The notes under the pieces were generated by a model. That model saw only the letters and a list, made by a program, of their open reading frames with translations. It searched no databases and was not told the DNA's origin. A stretch of DNA of 12,236 nt from an uncultured Clostridium sp. (GTDB lineage Bacteria; Bacillota; Clostridia; TANB77; CAG-508), in contig CAMGAZ010000021.1 of assembly GCA_946008205.1 (NCBI GenBank), forward strand, positions 1 to 12,236, written 5' to 3'. Shown here piece by piece: positions 1 through 6,908 of the stretch. Both the position numbers and the translations under genes were made by a program. Position 1 is the first letter of the stretch. Each line of letters starts with the position of its first letter.

Positions 1-584
1 TTTATGTAGCTAACTACGTCTGTTGTTATTTGTTCTAGCTTAGGCTGATTCTCTCCTAACTCTTCTTGTTTGAATCCTAAATGTCCTCCTGCTTCAGGGC
101 CTTCTATTACTATCATGTCTGGAATGTAATTATATTTTTTTCTCCAATGTTCCACTATTAATTTACAACATCTTAATGAAGATACTATGGGGGCAATTTT
201 TGTTTTGCTTTCTTTTACGTATTCTGGTAAATCTTTGGGTATTCCGGCTCCTGAAATTATTAGGTCAATTTTTTGTTTTACACATTCTTTAACAATTTCT
301 GCATAATTTTTTAGTGCAACCATTACATTTACCCCAAGGATTTTATCTTCCCCTGCTATTGCTCTTGCTTTTTTTATTTCTTTACCAATAGCTCTTAAAT
401 TTGCAATCATTGGATTTTTTCTAAAGTCTTCTTCTTGGTATCCAATGTCTGCAGTTGAAATTATTCCTATTCCACCTTCTTTACTAACAGTTCCTGCTAG
501 CTTATGCATAGAAATTCCAACTCCCATGCCCCCTTGAATTATTGGATATTTGGATTTTTTATTTCCTAATTTAATACCTTCCAT
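1..584 (-). CDS. FabK/nitronate monooxygenase-like flavin oxidoreductase (partial, 3' end beyond window)
   Basis: A frame opens at ATG 584-582 and stays open to the left edge (194 codons), so the C-terminus is missing. The start has a purine-rich site (GAGGAAGG) about 10 bases upstream. The protein begins with the FMN-binding barrel signature YPIIQGGMGVGIS near residues 13-25 and continues with GGIGIISTADIGY. Near residue 160 it carries EGPEAGGHLGF, whose His matches the catalytic His of the nitronate monooxygenase/FabK family. Family members are FMN enzymes that use NAD(P)H to reduce enoyl-ACP (FabK) or use oxygen to oxidise nitronates. The GGMGVGIS form and the RAIGKEIKKAR segment suggest the longer nitronate-monooxygenase-like branch rather than classical short FabK. 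Its place directly after fabI suggests a lipid role, but the substrate cannot be settled from sequence. Family assignment is secure; the specific function is not. Confidence 0.85.
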   Translation of the reverse strand, partial: MEGIKLGNKKSKYPIIQGGMGVGISMHKLAGTVSKEGGIGIISTADIGYQEEDFRKNPMIANLRAIGKEIKKARAIAGEDKILGVNVMVALKNYAEIVKECVKQKIDLIISGAGIPKDLPEYVKESKTKIAPIVSSLRCCKLIVEHWRKKYNYIPDMIVIEGPEAGGHLGFKQEELGENQPKLEQITTDVVSYI

Positions 585-655
585 ACGTATTTTTCCTTCC
601 TCTATTATATTTTTTAAAGTTCTTAGAATTAATTATATCGTAAAGGATATGCTCT

Positions 656-681
656 CGCACAGCTATCAAACGAAAGCATTA
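656..681. repeat. Diverged copy of the MITE core motif
   Basis: This 26-base stretch matches 2344-2369, inside the MITE-like element between accD and accA, at 22 of 26 positions. The shared part includes CAAACGAAAGC preceded by CGC(A/G)CAGC. An AT-rich stretch before it (about 605-640) also loosely resembles the left arm of that element. It fills the fabI to flavin-oxidoreductase gap and reaches the fabI stop codon. I read it as a decayed or truncated copy of the same dispersed repeat. No terminal inverted repeats survive here, so the relationship is tentative. Confidence 0.4.
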
Positions 682-1452
682 TACTCCCATAATGTTATAT
701 CCGTTGTCTGCATATATTACTTGCCCTGTGATACTATCAGACATTTCACTTAATAAGAATGTAGCAACATTTCCAACTTGGGTTGTTGTGACATTTTTGT
801 GTAGAGGAGCTTTTTCTTCTACTACTGTTAGTATTGAATTGAAGTCTTTTATTCCTTTTGCAGATAAAGTTTTTATGGGACCACTGGATAAAGCATTTAC
901 TCTAATTCCATCTCTTCCTAAATTTTCAGCTAAATATCTAACGCTTGATTCTAATGCAGCTTTTGCAACCCCCATTACATTATATCCTTCTAATACTTTA
1001 GTAGAGCCATGGTATGTTAGAGTTACTAAACTAGCATTTTCATTTAGCATATCAAGTTCTTTTGCTGTTCTTGCAGCAAGTACAAATGAATACGCACTTA
1101 CATCATTTGCATGAGAAAATCCTTCTCTGCTAGTATATATAAAGTCATTGTGTAAATCTTCAGTGTTCGCATGTGCTATTGCATGGACAATTCCATCAAC
1201 TTTACCATTTTCTTTTTTTATTTTCGTAAATACACTTCTTACTTTTTCGTCTTCTGAAGCTCCATCTAATACATATAATTTGCATCCTTTAAATTCACTT
1301 GTTAATTCTTCTATTTTTTCTTTATTTGATTCATCCATGTATGTAAATATTAGCTTTGCTCCATTTTCATATGCAGACTTTGCAATACCATATGCAATGC
1401 TCCACTTATTTCTAATTCCCATTATAATAATTTTTTTATCCTTTAATAACAT
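679..1452 (-). CDS. fabI: Enoyl-[acyl-carrier-protein] reductase (NADH), FabI
   Basis: This 257-residue protein is full length for FabI, which reduces trans-2-enoyl-ACP to acyl-ACP with NAD(P)H in the last step of each elongation cycle. It is an atypical short-chain dehydrogenase. The N-terminal nucleotide-binding turn is IIIMGIRNKWSIAYGIA (residues 8-24). The FabI-type active site has Tyr147, Tyr157 and Lys164 in YNVMGVAK (Y-x6-K), followed by VRYLAENLGRDGIRVNALS and SGPIKTLSAKGIKDF, a close match to E. coli FabI. The start is fixed by a strong GAGGAGAGG site 7 bases upstream. It follows accA closely and precedes a FabK-like flavoprotein, so the operon may encode two unrelated types of enoyl reductase. 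FabI is the usual target of triclosan; sensitivity here was not assessed. Confidence 0.96.
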   Translation of the reverse strand: MLLKDKKIIIMGIRNKWSIAYGIAKSAYENGAKLIFTYMDESNKEKIEELTSEFKGCKLYVLDGASEDEKVRSVFTKIKKENGKVDGIVHAIAHANTEDLHNDFIYTSREGFSHANDVSAYSFVLAARTAKELDMLNENASLVTLTYHGSTKVLEGYNVMGVAKAALESSVRYLAENLGRDGIRVNALSSGPIKTLSAKGIKDFNSILTVVEEKAPLHKNVTTTQVGNVATFLLSEMSDSITGQVIYADNGYNIMGV

Positions 1453-1467
1453 CTCTTTACCTCTCCT

Positions 1468-1611
1468 CTATTTAATATTTCTAAATTTTTGGTATCTTTC
1501 TTCCACAATTTCTTCACCAGTTTTGTCTTTCATTTGGGCAATTGTAGCTTTTACCTCTTTTTTTATTTCTTGTGAAATTTTTTCTAACACTTCTTGTTCT
1601 TCTCCTTCAGG
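1468..1611 (-). pseudogene. accA: Orphaned C-terminal segment of accA after an in-frame stop
   Basis: Directly after the TAA at 1612-1614 the accA frame continues for 47 more codons to a TAG at 1468-1470. The translation starts PEGEEQEVLEKISQEIKKEV and ends GEEIVEERYQKFRNIK. It matches the C-terminal helical tail of AccA, where the family typically has a segment like EEELVQQRYEKYK. The TAG sits just before the fabI ribosome binding site, as expected for the original operon spacing. The intact protein would have 272 residues from the start used here, a normal length for AccA proteins without the N-terminal coiled coil. No start codon with a good ribosome site serves this segment alone, so it is probably untranslated unless the stop is read through. 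Confidence 0.85.
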
Positions 1612-2286
1612 TTATTTTATAATTTTTTCAATTACACCAAAGTTGTATAAGTCTTCTGCCGTTAGTTTCATTTTTTCGGCGGCTTCTTTGCATCTTGAAG
1701 CATCCTTCCATAAAATGCTTGCATATCCTTCTGGTGAAAGTATTGAATATATTGCATTTTCTAGCATTAACACTTTGTTTGCTACTCCTATTGCTAAAGC
1801 TCCTCCGCTTGAACCTTCTCCTATAACTACTGATATTATTGGCACTTTTAATCTTGCCATTTCGAACATTGACTTTGCTATTGCTTCTCCTTGTCCTTTT
1901 TCTTCAGCTTCAATTCCGGGATAAGCACCTTTTGTATCTATAAATGTAACTACTGGTCTTTTAAATTTTTCAGCTTGTTTCATGAATCTTATTGCTTTTC
2001 TATAGCTCTCTGGATTTGGCATTCCAAAGTTTCTTTCTATGTTTTCTTTAGTAGTTCTTCCCTTTTGTTCTGCAATAATTGTATAGTTTTGATTACCAAT
2101 TCTACCTAGCCCACAAACAATAGCCTTATCATCTTTGCAATTTCTATCACCGTGTAACTCTATAAATTCATCAAAAATTTTATCTACATAATCAAGCGAA
2201 GTTTTTCTTTTGGGATTTCTTGCGATTTCTACTTTTTCCCAAGCAGATAGTTCTTCTTTTGCCACTTTAATAAAACTCCTTTCCAT
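1612..2286 (-). CDS. accA: Acetyl-CoA carboxylase carboxyltransferase subunit alpha, C-terminally truncated
   Basis: AccA pairs with AccD to move the carboxyl group from carboxybiotin on AccB to acetyl-CoA, giving malonyl-CoA. From ATG 2286 the product has 224 residues. Family signatures are AWEKVEIARNPKR (residues 15-27), ELHGDR, RNFGMPNPESYRKA (85-98), FIDTKGAYPG (115-124) and the oxyanion-type loop IGEGSSGGALAIG (155-167). It stops at TAA 1612-1614 after VIEKIIK, but homologous sequence continues in frame afterwards, so about 48 residues are lost. A single change, probably GAA to TAA, explains this. The frame is open upstream to 2397, but those 37 codons lie in the MITE-like element and resemble no AccA. 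ATG 2286 has AAGGA about 13 bases upstream. GTG 2265, 10 bases after AGGAG at 2276-2280, is an equally plausible start. Whether the short protein works is unknown. Confidence 0.9.
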   Translation of the reverse strand: MERSFIKVAKEELSAWEKVEIARNPKRKTSLDYVDKIFDEFIELHGDRNCKDDKAIVCGLGRIGNQNYTIIAEQKGRTTKENIERNFGMPNPESYRKAIRFMKQAEKFKRPVVTFIDTKGAYPGIEAEEKGQGEAIAKSMFEMARLKVPIISVVIGEGSSGGALAIGVANKVLMLENAIYSILSPEGYASILWKDASRCKEAAEKMKLTAEDLYNFGVIEKIIK

Positions 2287-2306
2287 TATTTTATTGATAT
2301 TCCTTC

Positions 2307-2470
2307 GAAGTATGAAACTATTTATATTTTTAGAGATTAATTCCGCGCAGCAAGCAAACGAAAGCTTTAGCTTGAGTGCGATTGAAGCAACTTTCATATT
2401 TTATAACGATTAAAATTGGAAGTTGCGACAGCAAGGATACTCGATAAAAATAGAATTAATTTCATACTTC
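2307..2470. mobile_element. MITE-like element with terminal inverted repeats between accD and accA
   Basis: The 195-base gap between accD and accA is filled mostly by a 164-base element. Its ends are inverted repeats, 2307-2332 and 2445-2470, matching at 23 of 26 positions with the outer 11 perfect (GAAGTATGAAA / TTTCATACTTC). Inside are further inverted pairs: CGCGCAGCAAGC at 2344-2355 against GCTTGAGTGCG at 2370-2380 (imperfect), and GCAACTT at 2387-2393 against AAGTTGC at 2420-2426. There is no coding capacity of its own; the frame running through it into accA has no ribosome site. I see no convincing target-site duplication. A short, non-coding, self-complementary insertion like this fits a miniature inverted-repeat transposable element. 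A structured RNA or mRNA-processing element in the operon transcript is the alternative. Confidence 0.55.
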
Positions 2471-2481
2471 ACAAATAGCAA

Positions 2482-3318
2482 TTATTTATTAAGTTGAATT
2501 AATCTATATATCGTATCTTTTAAATCTTTTCTTTCTACTATTTTATCTATAAATCCATGCTCTAATAAAAATTCTGCTGTTTGAAAACCATCTGGTAGAG
2601 CTTCTCCGATAGTCTGGCTTATAACTCTTTGTCCAGCAAATCCTATCATTGCTCCTGGCTCTGCTAAAATTATATCTCCTAAACTAGCAAAGGACGCTGT
2701 AACTCCACCATATGTAGTATCAGTCAATACAGAAATATACAATAATCCTGCTTCGTCTAATTTAGTAAGTGTTGCTGTAGTTTTTGCCATTTGCATTAAA
2801 GATATTATCCCTTCTTGCATCCTAGCTCCTCCAGAAACGCAAAATATTACAATCGGCAACTTCAAATTAATCGCTTGTTCTATTGCATATGTTATCTTTT
2901 CACCAACAACAGCTCCCATACTTCCCATTAAAAAACCGCTATCCATTATGCAAAGGACAATTTTTTCTCCGTTTATTTTGCAAGTACCACATGCTACAGC
3001 TTCTTCCAAGCCAGTCTTTTCTTTAAGTACTCTCAATTTTTTGGGATAGTCTTCTAATTCTAAAGGATTACTCGTTTCAATATTTATATCAAATCTTTTA
3101 TATGTATCTTTGTCAGCAATCAATTCAATTCTTTTATTAATATGCATTCTAAAATAGTGACCACAGTTAGGGCAAATGCTTAAGTTTTCTCTTACTGTAT
3201 CTTTATAAATTATTTCTTTACAGTTGTCGCACTTCACCCATTTCCCAATAGGAATATCAACATTTGATTTTTTATTTTTAGCTGATTGCTCTCTTTTCTT
3301 TATCTTATCAACAATCAT
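2482..3318 (-). CDS. accD: Acetyl-CoA carboxylase carboxyltransferase subunit beta
   Basis: AccD is the beta half of carboxyltransferase and builds the active site with AccA. The 278-residue protein is complete. A four-cysteine zinc ribbon near the N-terminus (Cys30, Cys33, Cys49, Cys52, in KCDNC and CPNCGHYFRM) is diagnostic of bacterial AccD. The crotonase-like fold follows, with FLMGSMGAVVGEKI, the oxyanion-hole region VSGGARMQEG, TTYGGVTASFASLGD and GFAGQRVI. The start has AAGGA 6 bases upstream. The C-terminus (YRLIQLNK) looks normal, unlike the neighbouring accC and accA. It lies between those two genes, as in many Firmicutes, with the MITE-like element separating it from accA. Confidence 0.96.
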   Translation of the reverse strand: MIVDKIKKREQSAKNKKSNVDIPIGKWVKCDNCKEIIYKDTVRENLSICPNCGHYFRMHINKRIELIADKDTYKRFDINIETSNPLELEDYPKKLRVLKEKTGLEEAVACGTCKINGEKIVLCIMDSGFLMGSMGAVVGEKITYAIEQAINLKLPIVIFCVSGGARMQEGIISLMQMAKTTATLTKLDEAGLLYISVLTDTTYGGVTASFASLGDIILAEPGAMIGFAGQRVISQTIGEALPDGFQTAEFLLEHGFIDKIVERKDLKDTIYRLIQLNK

Positions 3319-3365
3319 GTCTAGTCCTTTCCCTTTTCTAAAATTGTAAAAAAATTTTTCTAACT

Positions 3366-3404
3366 TTAATTTTGTAACTTACTTATAAAAGAAGTATAGA
3401 TATC
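3366..3404 (-). pseudogene. accC: Orphaned last 12 codons of accC after an in-frame TGA
   Basis: The accC frame continues past TGA 3405-3407 with DIYTSFISKLQN and then a TAA at 3366-3368. Joined to the preceding QDFII, the sequence reads like the common biotin carboxylase ending FIxGD-x-x-TSF, in which a glycine sits exactly where the TGA is. GGA to TGA is one base change. The second stop lies 47 bases before the accD start, a normal operon gap. Intact AccC would have 445 residues, the usual family length. Confidence 0.8.
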
Positions 3405-4703
3405 TCATATTATAAAATCTTGATTTTTTATTATTTCAAACAAGAAGTCCCTATTTGTGTCTACTCCATCTATAACTAATTCTTCTAAAGCTCTCTTCAT
3501 TTTAGCTATAGCTTCATTTCTAGAAGTTCCAAAAGCAATTATCTTTGCTATCATAGAATCGTAATTTGCTGGAATTGTATATCCGTCATATATTGCTGTA
3601 TCTATTCTTATTCCGTTACCTCCTGGTAAGTTTAGCCCTGTAATTTTTCCAGGACATGGTCTAAAATTCTTACTTGGATTTTCTGCATTTATTCTACATT
3701 CAATAGAATGTCCCTTAAAATTAATTTCTTTCTGTTTAAATTTCAACTTTTCTCCTGCAGCAATTCTTATTTGCTCTTTTACTATATCTACGCCTGTTCT
3801 CATTTCTGTTATTGGATGTTCAACTTGTATTCTTGTATTCATTTCCATAAAATAAAAGTTTTTATTTTTATCTACTAAGAACTCTACTGTTCCACAGCTA
3901 GTATAGCCAGCAGCTTTTGCAGCTTTTACCGCTGCCTCTCCCATCTTGTTTCTTAATTTTTCGTCTATAGCTGTTGATGGAGTTTCCTCAATTACTTTTT
4001 GATGATTTCTTTGGATTGAACAATCCCTTTCACCTAAATGTACTACATTTCCATGTTCATCTGCTAATATTTGTATTTCAACATGTCTGGGATTTTCTAC
4101 GAACTTTTCTATATATAACTCATCATCATTAAAAGATATTTTTGCTTCTTGTTTTACTATGTTATAGGCGTTTTCTAGCTCATCTGATGAGTTTACAACT
4201 CTTATTCCCTTGCCACCACCACCAGCAGCTGCTTTTATCATAATTGGATACCCTATTTTATTTGCTATTGCTATAGCATCTTTCATTCCTTTTATACTTC
4301 CTTCTGAGCCTGGAATTGTTGGCACTCCTGCTTCTTTCATCATTTCCTTAGAATTTGACTTGTTCCCTAATAATTCTATAACTCTAGATGATGGTCCTAT
4401 AAATTTAATGTTTGATTCTTCACATATTTTAGCAAATTGTGCATTTTCAGATAAAAATCCAAAACCTGGATGTATACTATCTGCTCCTGTTATGCATGCA
4501 GCTTCTATAATATTTTTCATATTCAAATAGCTTTTTCTAGAATCTGCTGGTCCTATACAAATTGCTTCATCTGCAAGTCTTGTATGTAATGCATCTTTAT
4601 CAGCTTCTGAATATATTGCAACTGTTTTTATATTCATTTCTTTGCAGGCTCTAATTATTCTTACTGCAATCTCTCCACGATTTGCAATTAAAATCTTATT
4701 CAT
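3405..4703 (-). CDS. accC: Biotin carboxylase subunit of acetyl-CoA carboxylase, ending 13 residues early
   Basis: AccC carboxylates the biotin on AccB using ATP and bicarbonate. The 432-residue product shows the full domain order: an N-terminal biotin carboxylase fold starting MNKILIANRGEIAVRIIRAC, the HPGFGFLSEN motif (residues 78-87), an ATP-grasp domain with the glycine loop GGGGKG (161-166), the catalytic stretch GERDCSIQRNHQKVIEE, and EMNTRIQVEHPITE, which carries metal- and catalysis-related residues. The start has AAGGAG about 8 bases upstream. The frame ends at TGA 3405-3407 at a position where homologs have a conserved Gly, and 12 further family-like codons follow in frame. The loss is small and outside the known catalytic motifs, so activity may survive. 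TGA ends fabD in this same window, so general recoding of TGA is unlikely. Confidence 0.95.
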   Translation of the reverse strand: MNKILIANRGEIAVRIIRACKEMNIKTVAIYSEADKDALHTRLADEAICIGPADSRKSYLNMKNIIEAACITGADSIHPGFGFLSENAQFAKICEESNIKFIGPSSRVIELLGNKSNSKEMMKEAGVPTIPGSEGSIKGMKDAIAIANKIGYPIMIKAAAGGGGKGIRVVNSSDELENAYNIVKQEAKISFNDDELYIEKFVENPRHVEIQILADEHGNVVHLGERDCSIQRNHQKVIEETPSTAIDEKLRNKMGEAAVKAAKAAGYTSCGTVEFLVDKNKNFYFMEMNTRIQVEHPITEMRTGVDIVKEQIRIAAGEKLKFKQKEINFKGHSIECRINAENPSKNFRPCPGKITGLNLPGGNGIRIDTAIYDGYTIPANYDSMIAKIIAFGTSRNEAIAKMKRALEELVIDGVDTNRDFLFEIIKNQDFII

Positions 4704-4733
4704 TTTTTCTACTCCTTTTTTTGTCGTTGCTAT

Positions 4734-5156
4734 TTATACAAGTGCAAAAGTCAACTCACCTTTTGCGGCAATTTTACCATCAACTGTTGCTAATGCCTCT
4801 CCAATTCCAATTGGTCCTTTCCTTTTTATTATCTTTACTTCTAATTTTAATGTATCACCAGGCACAACCATTTTCTTAAATTTCATTTTATCTATTCCAC
4901 CAAATAGAGCATTTTTCCCTTTATTTTCTTCCATACTAAGTATTGCAACAGCTCCAGTTTGTGCAAGGCTCTCTGCAATTAGAACTCCTGGCATTATTGG
5001 ATTACCTGGAAAATGTCCTTTAAAATACCATTCTTCTGCATTTACATGTTTATATGCAACTGCACTTTGCCCTGGTATAAATTCCTCAACTTCATCAATC
5101 ATAAGAAATGGTTCTCTTTGAGGAATTATTTTCTTTATTCCTTCTTTATCTAACAT
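4734..5156 (-). CDS. fabZ: 3-hydroxyacyl-[acyl-carrier-protein] dehydratase FabZ
   Basis: FabZ removes water from 3-hydroxyacyl-ACP to give trans-2-enoyl-ACP. It has a hot-dog fold and 140 residues, typical for the family. The opening IIPQREPFLMIDEV is a family hallmark. The catalytic pair is His48 in GHFPGNPIMPGV and Glu62 in AESLAQTGAV. The frame is open upstream to 5183, but ATG 5156 is preferred: it has AAAGGA 8 bases upstream, and the extra nine residues (MFLAERKFI) are not family-like. The gene follows accB and precedes accC, a standard Firmicute order. Confidence 0.96.
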   Translation of the reverse strand: MLDKEGIKKIIPQREPFLMIDEVEEFIPGQSAVAYKHVNAEEWYFKGHFPGNPIMPGVLIAESLAQTGAVAILSMEENKGKNALFGGIDKMKFKKMVVPGDTLKLEVKIIKRKGPIGIGEALATVDGKIAAKGELTFALV

Positions 5157-5185
5157 AATAAATTTCCTTTCTGCTAAAAACAAAA

Positions 5186-5623
5186 TTATTTTATTCTAAA
5201 TAATGGTTTCCCATATTCTACTGACTCTCCATCTTTTACATAGATTTCAACTATTTCTCCATCGTATTCGCTTTCAATTTCGTTCATTAATTTCATAGCT
5301 TCAATTATGCAAAGCACATCACCTTTTTTTACATGTTTTCCAATTTCTACATAAGGCTTTGCATCTGGGGAAGGCTTTATATAAAAAGTTCCTACCATAG
5401 GTGATTTAACTATATTTCCAGTTTTCTGTTCATCGACATTAGTTTCTATTTTTGTTTCTACTGTTTTATTGCTAATTACTTCTACTGGAACTTGTGTTGT
5501 TATAACCTCTTTGTTTTCTTTCTTAGCATTGATTTTAGTTCCATCAGGGAATTCAATTTCTAGTGATGTTAATTTCGAATTACCAATATCATCTATTAAT
5601 TGTTTTAATTTCTCGTATTCCAT
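5186..5623 (-). CDS. accB: Biotin carboxyl carrier protein of acetyl-CoA carboxylase
   Basis: AccB carries the biotin that shuttles carboxylate between AccC and the AccA/AccD carboxyltransferase. The 145-residue protein has an N-terminal helical region (MEYEKLKQLIDDIGNS), a variable linker at about residues 35-68, and a C-terminal biotinyl domain starting near VKSPMVGTFY. Biotin should attach at Lys111 in EAMKLMNEIE. The gene overlaps the fabF stop by one base (TAATG) behind a strong AAGGAGG site, a sign of translational coupling. Its modifying ligase, BirA, is encoded upstream in the same operon but looks truncated. Confidence 0.96.
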   Translation of the reverse strand: MEYEKLKQLIDDIGNSKLTSLEIEFPDGTKINAKKENKEVITTQVPVEVISNKTVETKIETNVDEQKTGNIVKSPMVGTFYIKPSPDAKPYVEIGKHVKKGDVLCIIEAMKLMNEIESEYDGEIVEIYVKDGESVEYGKPLFRIK

Positions 5624-6855
5624 TATAACCTCCTTAATAAAACACTACTATTATGTCCACCAAATCCTAGCGAATTTGACATTGCTATATTTATTTTTGC
5701 TTTTACTGGTTCATTTGGTACAATATCTAAATCACACTCTTCATCTTTTTCTTTATAGTTTATTGTTGGTGGTATCAGTTCATTTTGCATTGCTTTAACA
5801 CAAATTATTGCCTCTATTGCGCCTGCTGCGCCTAATAAATGCCCTGTATTTCCTTTAGTTGAGCTTATCTTTACTTTTGTAGAGGCCTCCCCTAATGCTT
5901 TTTTTACAGCTAAAGTTTCTGTTAAATCGTTTAGATGAGTTGATGTTCCATGTGCATTTATATAATCTATTTGTGATGGTTCTATCTGAGCATCTTCAAT
6001 AGCTCTTTTCATTGCTCTTGCAGCACCTTCTCCATCAGGAGCTGGTGAAGTGATATGATATGCATCTGATGTAGCTCCAAATCCTATTACTTCTGCATAT
6101 ATTTTAGCTCCTCTTTTCTTTGCATGCTCTAACTCTTCTAAAACAAGAACTCCTGCTCCTTCTCCCATTACAAATCCGCTTCTTTCTTTATCAAACGGAA
6201 TGCTAGCTCTTGTCTTTTCTGTAGCATTCGATAAAGCTTTCATGTTCTCAAATCCAGCTATTCCAACTCTACGAATTGAAGCTTCTGTTCCTCCTGCAAA
6301 AATTACGTCTTCTGTCCCATATTTGATTGTTTTATATGCTTCTCCTATTGCATGTGTTGAAGATGCACATGCTGTAACTATTGACATTGATTCTCCTTTT
6401 AATCCTAAGTCTATAGCAACATTTCCTGCAGGCATATTAGCAATAGACATTGGTATAAACATTGGAGACACTCTATTATGCCCTTTTACATAGTTTGTTT
6501 CACATTGTTCTTGTATTGTGTTCAATCCAGCAATTCCAGAACTTATAAAAATTCCACATCTCTCCATATCAGTATTTTCTGGCGTTATTCCACTATCTTT
6601 ATAAGCTTCCCTACTTGCTACTAGAGCAAACTGTGATGATCTATCTAAGTGTCTTGCTTGCTTTACTTCAAAATGGTCTAATGGATTATAATCTTTTACC
6701 TCTGCAGCCAAGCTAGTTTTATAGCCTGTCGCATCAAATAATGTTATTTTATCGATTCCACACTTTTTGCTTTCGATACCTTTCCACATTTCATCTACAT
6801 CATTTCCAATAGGGCTAATAGCTCCTAATCCTGTAATTACAACTCTTCTCCTCAT
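5623..6855 (-). CDS. fabF: 3-oxoacyl-[acyl-carrier-protein] synthase II, FabF
   Basis: FabF condenses malonyl-ACP with acyl-ACP to lengthen the chain by two carbons. The 410-residue protein begins MRRRVVITGLGAISPIGND, typical of FabF. The catalytic triad is visible: Cys163 in VTACASSTHAIG, His in NAHGTSTHLND and His in STKGNTGHLLGAAG. The C-terminal NSLGFGGHNSSVL is also standard. ATG 6855 is chosen because AAAGGA lies 7 bases upstream. The frame is open to ATG 6879, but that start falls inside the palindromic repeat and adds eight residues that are not family-like. The gene is intact and tightly coupled to accB. Confidence 0.96.
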   Translation of the reverse strand: MRRRVVITGLGAISPIGNDVDEMWKGIESKKCGIDKITLFDATGYKTSLAAEVKDYNPLDHFEVKQARHLDRSSQFALVASREAYKDSGITPENTDMERCGIFISSGIAGLNTIQEQCETNYVKGHNRVSPMFIPMSIANMPAGNVAIDLGLKGESMSIVTACASSTHAIGEAYKTIKYGTEDVIFAGGTEASIRRVGIAGFENMKALSNATEKTRASIPFDKERSGFVMGEGAGVLVLEELEHAKKRGAKIYAEVIGFGATSDAYHITSPAPDGEGAARAMKRAIEDAQIEPSQIDYINAHGTSTHLNDLTETLAVKKALGEASTKVKISSTKGNTGHLLGAAGAIEAIICVKAMQNELIPPTINYKEKDEECDLDIVPNEPVKAKINIAMSNSLGFGGHNSSVLLRRL

Positions 6856-6872
6856 TTCACATTCCTTTCTTT

Positions 6873-6901
6873 GGACCATCAGGGACGGTTCTCAATGGTC
6901 C
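6873..6901 (+). repeat. REP-like palindromic repeat, copy 1 (fabG-fabF gap)
   Basis: A 29-base palindromic sequence starts GGACCATCAGGGACGG and ends CTCAATGGTCC, with arms GGACCAT / ATGGTCC. It matches the copy at 8660-8688, which lies in the opposite orientation, at 27 of 29 positions. It occupies most of the short space between the fabG stop and the fabF ribosome binding site, so it would fold as a hairpin in the operon mRNA. Similar GGGACGGTTC-containing short palindromes are dispersed in many bacterial genomes, but I cannot check copy number here. Confidence 0.7.
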
Positions 6902-6908
6902 TATTACT

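Noticed and set aside
1148..1924. Long plus-strand open frame of 258 codons opposite fabI and accA
   Set aside because: It spans two well-supported minus-strand genes, has low-complexity hydrophobic content and no ribosome site, and is the mirror of AT-rich coding sequence. Other plus-strand frames were dropped for the same reason.
2287..2397. N-terminal extension of accA starting at ATG 2397
   Set aside because: No ribosome site precedes it, the residues resemble no AccA, and the stretch lies in the MITE-like element. ATG 2286 or GTG 2265 is more likely.
3405..3407. Genetic-code change with TGA read as glycine
   Set aside because: fabD ends in TGA at 7691-7693, and the sequence after it is AT-rich spacer leading into the fabG ribosome site, so TGA appears to be a working stop. 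The accA stop is TAA, which this would not explain.
6856..6879. Upstream fabF start at 6879
   Set aside because: It starts inside the palindromic repeat and has no ribosome site. ATG 6855 has AAAGGA at correct spacing and gives the standard FabF N-terminus.
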